DNA of 64,000 nucleotides, taken from contig OZ038440.1 of assembly GCA_964036275.1 (NCBI GenBank), positions 124,001-188,000 on the forward strand. The letters are read 5' to 3'. The translations under genes and the position numbers were made by a program. This stretch comes from Litoditis marina. Taxonomy: Eukaryota; Nematoda; Chromadorea; Rhabditida; Rhabditidae. Positions within the stretch are counted from its first letter, which is position 1. Every line of letters begins with the position of its first letter. The notes under the pieces are model-generated. The model worked only from the letters and a program-made list of their open reading frames with translations, searched no databases and was not told where the DNA came from. Positions 26,801 to 34,295 of the stretch are shown here, one piece after another.

Positions 26801-29800
26801 TGTCTTATTAACAGAAAGAATACAAGCTGGGCTCGATATTTAGTTCTTTACGAAACCTAAAAATAGTTCTTCCTCAGTCTTAAAAACTTATAAAATCCTA
26901 TCCATAGACTTAAAGTATGAAAAACAGCCCTATACGATATATGTTGTTCAACTTGACTGTGTTTGTACTTCGCTTCGTTGCTGTTCCATCGAAATTATTC
27001 CACTGGGGTATTTAAAGTTCAAACTACGCCTCAGTTGTGGTCATCTCAACGTTAAAAAAAATATCGAAACAGGTCGTAATTCACAAACTTAGGCCAAAAG
27101 GTAACGTGGTTAAACTACAAAACTTGGATTCCATACACCGTATTGCTAGCTTTCGGGTATGAAGAGGGTGCCAAATTTACTGTCTCTTGCTCGAACCGAA
27201 CCTGTGAGAAAAATTTCCGTAGCAGGACGCTAACCACTGAGCTATTAGAGTACAGAACCTGCAAGCTCTGGAATCGAGAACATGTGTGCGTACACAGCAA
27301 AAGTGAGATATACGGTACCCTACCGCCATTCCGTTGGCGACGACTATATTGCTTATTTCGAACCGTACCGTTCTCATTTTCAGGCCTGGTCGATGCTCTG
27401 GCCGACCCGCGAGCCTATCTTTCCGAACAGAAGAAGAGGGAGGAGGCACTCGCTCACATGGGTGTGGACGATTCGGACATTGTAGAGGTACCCAATGTTC
27501 TCAAACTCTCTAGGGGGGGGGGGGGGCTAAGCTATAGTAGTTCATCGTTTGGCTGAAATGAAGCACAGAGCACAATAACTATTACTACCCAATCACGCAC
27601 AACATAATCTTTTCACTGTTCCCGCTGAACTTCGGATCAAATTGCATAGTCTTTTCGAAAACAATTTCATAGCTCTGCACCTACTTGAATTCATTTTCGA
27701 ACTAACGTTCTTAAATGATCTCACAGTTATAAAGTGACAGGCATGTTTGTGGAAATATTTCTCTTCATTTACGACTGTTCTCGTTTAGTTGTTAATTTTA
27801 TCCAGCATTGCTCAATTCACCTTTCTCAGGTACCGGCGGGAAAGATCGCTCCAGCCAAGTCAAAAGTTCTCCAGAAATCTAATGGATCCGCCTCCAATCT
27901 TCTGAGCGAGTGAGTATGGAATGAACGTCTAGTCATTTATCTTATTCACAAGAAATATGCAGATTCCAGTCAGTGAATCATAGATCTGAGCCTTTTTAGT
28001 GAGAAGAATTGGTTAACAACGTCGATAAGAGAAATAAAATCACACAACGTACGGATGGTTTCGAACTTGAGCTGTGGGAAAATTATGATAAACTTGTGTA
28101 CGCTCGTCTTGACTTTCGTGATGTTATCGAACTTAGAAAGACAATTTGTAGAGGGGGATGATGAGCATGTAGAGTTCTATTACCAGCTTCATGTAGATGC
28201 CGCACTTATCAGAGAAGCAAAAGACGAACCATTAAATTATAAGAAAAACTAGGAGATTGAAGGTATTATACAAAACAACGTTGCTCGTATAAACAAGGTC
28301 AACTAACTGTTGATATCGGGCTACGGAAATGTAACAGGCAACAATACTAAGTTGACAGAATGGGTACTGTGTCTTGTATTTTTTTAAATATACATTTAAC
28401 CCACATGTTTAAGCCTTAAACTTTAAGGCGTGACAACCCTCCGTCTTCCACGAGGTCCGAACCGGCGGGAACGTCTTCGCAGGCGAAAACGAATGCTGAC
28501 AACAATGTCGACAAGTTCAAGGTATTTGCCTACTTCTCACGTTTGAACAGGGAAATTTCATTGAATTTCTCTTGAAAACCTGTGTCGAACAATCGCTAAA
28601 ACTTTGTTAAAACTTGAAACTCAGCGTTGGCGGGGAAGTTTTAACTAAATTGCAGTGGCCAGGATTGGTCCGAAGCGCTAACAATACAGGTTTTCCAGTA
28701 GTTTGTTTCTATTGTAACCAACATTGAGCAATAATGGAACAACGTTGAGCATAGAAAACGAAGCAAATCGAACTCAATAGACTAACATCTTCAAATACTT
28801 ACTGAAAATACTCAAAAATGTATCGCAGCATAATGTATCCAAACATATAAAAAGATGGGAATATTATTTCGCGCAGCTGGGCGCCTCGTTGAGACGTAGT
28901 CTGCACCGTGGCAGCCGCGGTAGTGTCGCGCTTTCCGCGTCACCTGCCGCGCGCGACATGTCCATGTCTGTGCGACGAAAAGAGGACAAACTTCAGGTCT
29001 ACAAGCATGCATTCAATATTTTAGACATTTAAAAATGCAAAACCACCCCATTTCCATCAATTTGTCCTTTTAAACTTGTTGGAGCATGGTTTTGATCTTA
29101 CTGTTTTCACAATATCCTGCTATCTGTAGAGTAGTGACTTGATCATACTCACGTGATATGTATGGTCATGTGTGTGGTTGAACCAGGTCGCATTTCAAAA
29201 AGTTTCTGATAGGTTCAATCTTGTCATGCTGGCACTCCCGATACCGACCCGCATCAAGTTTCATCATGCAACGAGTTCTGGTTATCCAATCCTTCGTTCA
29301 ATTCGTTTGTCTTACAGGTTGACCCAATTGAACTGGACGACTTGAGAAAGGACAAACAGTATCTGAAACTGCTGAAAAAGTTCCAAAAGGACGAAGAAGA
29401 TCTGAAGAAGAAACATCAGAAACAGAGGGACAGTGTTCAAAAACAACAGGTTCGTACAATATGCTCATCTTTTTCTGAGTCTAAACAGTTGTATGCCGAA
29501 TAGGAAGATCGTCATTGAAAAGTTATTTGTGATGGACTAGATGTTTCACGAAGGTGAGATTTGGAGGTGCGAAGGTGAGACTCTCCAAACAATATAGTGC
29601 GGCGCTTCGAAAGCTATTTGGTAAGCTATTACAGTTTTATTACTGTCTTTTTCAACTCAATTATCATAGTAATTCAGTTATTTGTACTTTAATTGCACGA
29701 ATGAGCCATCATGTTAATTTTTTTGTTTCTATCGTGACCGTGATGCCTCCAACAAAACAATATCTCCCAAGATTGAGAATATTTTATCTACATTGTTGCT

Positions 29801-32800
29801 GAAAGTTAGATAAGACGCATGCAAAATGAGATTGATAAACATTGTTGGAACGTGGAGTGTGCATCGCAAAACTGAAACTCTCAATGGGAAATTTCGAGTT
29901 CCTATCAAGTTTTACGTGACTTAAATGTTGCGGGTGTTAGCTGGTGAAATAGCCAGCTACCCATGAGATGGGATATATCCACTGACCTCTGTTGTTATTA
30001 TGTAACCATTTCCCCTTCTTCTAATCATCTGAATCTCTGCAGCATCGCCGTTCATCTTTCGATTGGATTGTAAGTTGTAGCAGTTGTCACCCTCAGCTTT
30101 CGCTAGTCATTTAGTCATCAACCTACGGCCGTATTCACTAAATTCCAATAGTCGGTTTAGCGCATTAAAGCAGGACGAGTGTGTGGACCAACCCCAACGC
30201 TTCAGTCCTTTAAACTGCAACATTTTTCAATTGCAGTTCATAGGACCGTTGACACGGGATTGGTCCACATAATCGTCCTGCTTCAAGCAGATTTGCCGTT
30301 TTATGTCTCGATCATTCATAACCTATGCATATTTGTATAATTGAAACAAAATTAGTTACTATCCTGAAATCAGTTGCACAAAGGTTGCCCACACGCCTTA
30401 CCGGCTATTGCAGCTTAGTGAATACGGAACTCGCCGCACTCTAACAATAATCCCGCTGAAAAAAAACACGGACATGTCCACAGTTTACCATCACACTAGT
30501 GAACAAATTTTGATCGTTTCCCTGCTAAAGTATGTTTTTTTAGCATTTCACCAAGATTCTTCACGTTTGACGGGCTTCATTTACTTACTGTGAATTCCCA
30601 AAGCACACTATCAGCATTTCTTTTGGCTGTGTTTTATCTGATTAATTGAATTATAAAAAATTATATCGCGCTTGCTTCATTTTGCTCTGTGCTTTGTTGT
30701 ATTCTAACACTTCAATAACTGAGTTTAGTATAGTTCGTGTGGAAGCTAACTCGTTCCTGAATTGTTCTGTGTGATGAATAGACACACTCCCGAATACTAC
30801 TTTCATACTTTCCGTAAAAAAAAGTCATACGCTTGCAAGCAATACTCTTGTACGTTATTGGTGTCGTGTACAATTATTTGGTTCGAATTTGGTAATCTTT
30901 CGACTCGTTATCCTTCAAATCCCACTACCATTTTATGAAATCGAAAATGAGCTTATCAACGGTGAAGCCGGTAATTCCATTCAGCAGAACGTCTGAAATT
31001 ACACCACCTTTTTCTAACTTTATTACAGGAATCAAAAAAGCAGATACTCAATTTTGGTGTTTTCTCGTGACTTCAACATTTAGTTTCCTGTTTTGTAGCG
31101 TGATTCATGTGACTAACTCACTAAACCGTATTCAGACAGGGTACATACTTGACGTAGTTCCTAATGGTGAACATAGGTTCTGCTTACAGTTCGTTAACAT
31201 ACGTGTGTTTGATAAAAGGATAATGCTTTTGACAATTGTTTGTTATGTTTGTCTTATTTTCCCTTCTATTCAGCAAGCGAACGTGGACAAGTTGATAGTT
31301 CACAAGAGAAGGTCGACGAAGAAGGAGAAGGGATCTCGGAAGGGAAAGGCGGAACAGACGGAACCCTCCACCAGCAACGACATCGCCAAAACCGATCGGG
31401 TACGAGCATTCGTTCATCAATAATAATATTAATAACTAATGTGTTATATTATTCACTGTCCATAATATGTCTAGAATAGAAAGGATATCCATAAGAAGGA
31501 TAGAAAGAGGATAGAAAGATAGATACGCGCTTTTCAACAATGGTACTTTGCCAATGGCAGGCATAGACTAACAGAAAGGATCAAGTGAGAAAGACGTCTG
31601 AACATGAAGTTGAAGAAAACAGAATAGCCTGGATACACGGAAATACGCATTGAGCAATGTGGTAAAAGTTTGTCACATATTTTGATGATGATGAGAATGA
31701 TGCTACCTTTATGTAGGTCAATCTACAACCACGAATGATATCACAAAAACTGATCAGGTGCGAACATTTGTTGAGCGATAGCCGTGCTCCTCGTGAGCGT
31801 GGTTTTTTGCAGCGTGGTTTCTCATGTTATAAATCCACTTTGAACATGCGCATATTCAATTTTTTTTTTTGCACCATTCACTGTGTGTTAAAGTTGCTCG
31901 AGACGTTGTGGAAACCCTCTCTCGTTGCTCTCATATTTCTTCAACGCCGTTCCACGAAAAAAGCGAAGAATACTTTATGAGAAATATAGTGCTACTCGAC
32001 ATTACGAAAAAAATTCTGTCCCTTTTGAACTAGTTGATCTTTTTCGATTCCGGTCGGCGCATTCAGTTTACACACTTGTACTGTGTGGTAATCGTCAACG
32101 CGTGACCGGCTCACATTTGTAGTTTGATCTCACCACGAGCAATGATTTACGAACTTCGAATGGAGAGTAAAACAAATGTTGTTCAGGTACGATCGTTGGT
32201 AACGAGTCAGACGGATGAGTGGTCGGCCATGGTTCGCCGGCACGAGAACGAGGAGTTCGAACTGAGAAAGGCCCACGTCAGAGAGCAGTACGACCTCCTC
32301 CGGTGGGTAGACGCAGCTCCTAGTAGAAAATTCGTTTTTTTAAGAGTATGTTTTTTGGGCAAAAATCACAAAAAAAAACTTTGTTCACGGTTTCGTGGGT
32401 TTATTCTCTCACTTTCGAGTTTTGAAGTGTCGCGCATTTGCAGGAAACTTCTGGGAGATGCACAGAAGAATCAGATGCAGGCGTTGAAGCTGCGACTGGA
32501 CAGCGAGACGAAGGAACTGAAGCAGACGCAGACGAAAAAGAGCATGGAGGACGCCAAGGTCATACAGATGGTACGTGAAATACACGTGGGACTCATAATG
32601 CACGTGAACGGCACGTGGGAGGTAAAATGCAACTACACGTGAGGAGGTTATACAAATGGTACGTGAGCTACACGTGTGAGGTTTATTACCAAACTTCGTG
32701 TACTACACGTGAAAAGTCATCTTCCATAGAATAAACGGCTGTTTTACGGAATTGTTGAACATTTTTCACTGTAAGGCAGCAAAATACTTAGCAAGCTTAG

Positions 32801-34203
32801 AACCTGGTCCTTCATGAATGAGAAATTACGAGTTCGGATTATCATATATCACCTAACTATATATAACAATGTATGTGTACCGCACTTTTTTTTGCCTTTA
32901 ATTTCCTTCAAATTCTCATCATAGATGCTACTCAACATGACTACGTATAAAAAGTGAAAGGGCAGAAAAAATATTCATCTATTGATTTTTGGTGAACAAA
33001 AATATGAAAAAACGATGACGTCATCGATTTCATTGTGAGCGATTGGCTGAATGAAATCGCATCAAATTTTGATAACATAAATGAACAACAATAGTGAACA
33101 ACATATCTCGACTAGAAACCCTCAGCACCATTTGTCGATTGATGGCAATGGTTTGAAAAAAATTTAGAATTGATAGTAACGCACTTTTTTTTGTCGATAA
33201 TTTCCTTCAAACTTTGCATGTGAATGCTGCCTAACATAAAAACCTGATGGAAACTGACAGATAGTGGAAAAGTTGATTTATTGATTTTTGGCGAACGATA
33301 ATGTGAAAAAACGATGACGTCATCGAATTCGTTTTGAGCGAGTGGCTGAATGGAATTCGCCTAAAACTTGATAACATAAATGAACAACAACGATACAAAA
33401 TATGTATCCATGAAAACTTGATACTACCATTTATCGATTGGTGATGACAGTTTCAAAAAAATTTAGAAGTCAAAATTTAGAAGTCGGCCGGTTGCAACTT
33501 TCAGAAAAAATCGTCAATTAGTGAAAACATCCGCTTATTGAGCAATGCTCAGAACTTAGTGCAAAAGTTGCGAGCCTAAGTTAGTTAATTTTTTTTTGTC
33601 AATTTTGACGTTTTTTGGCTGTTTTTCCAGCATAAAACCAGAACTAATGTAACACTGGTCCGTGTAGTCATAGTATGGGTTTGCCAAGTAGAGACAACAC
33701 TTTTGTTAATGATTGGTCAAAAATAATATCCATCCGTTTTTGACCTTTGACCTTGCCTGAGGGAGGTCAAAAATTCAAACATGATAAAATTTCATTTTCT
33801 TCCGACCTTTTCAAGACAAGCAGTAGTCATAATTTATCGTGAAAAAATTTCCGAAAAATATCAATCCATTCGCGAGTTATTAGGGTTTCAATGAAAACCC
33901 GTACTATGTACGGCGCACCTAGACCTTCATTTAAGCTATATTGCAGATAACTTTCTGAGGTTCACTACGGCTCTCTAAATGATCGTGAAGGTCTGAAACT
34001 TTCAGGGTATGATAAGAAGAGTGTCATTGATGATCTACCAGAAAACCAAAAACCAAAGATCAAAAATCAAAAAGTTCGTATTTGATCTCAGAAATAGTGA
34101 AAACTATGAGATAACTTCCACAAATCAAGAAGCAAGCAAGAGGGGGGTCTGGGGGTCCACCCCCAGCTAGCGGGGCGCGCGGCGGAAGCCGCGCGACCGG
34201 CTA

Positions 34204-34295
<92 letters not shown>

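Noticed and set aside
27180..27265. Functional tRNA gene
   Set aside because: The A box is good, but the acceptor and anticodon stems cannot be folded properly and the B box is imperfect.
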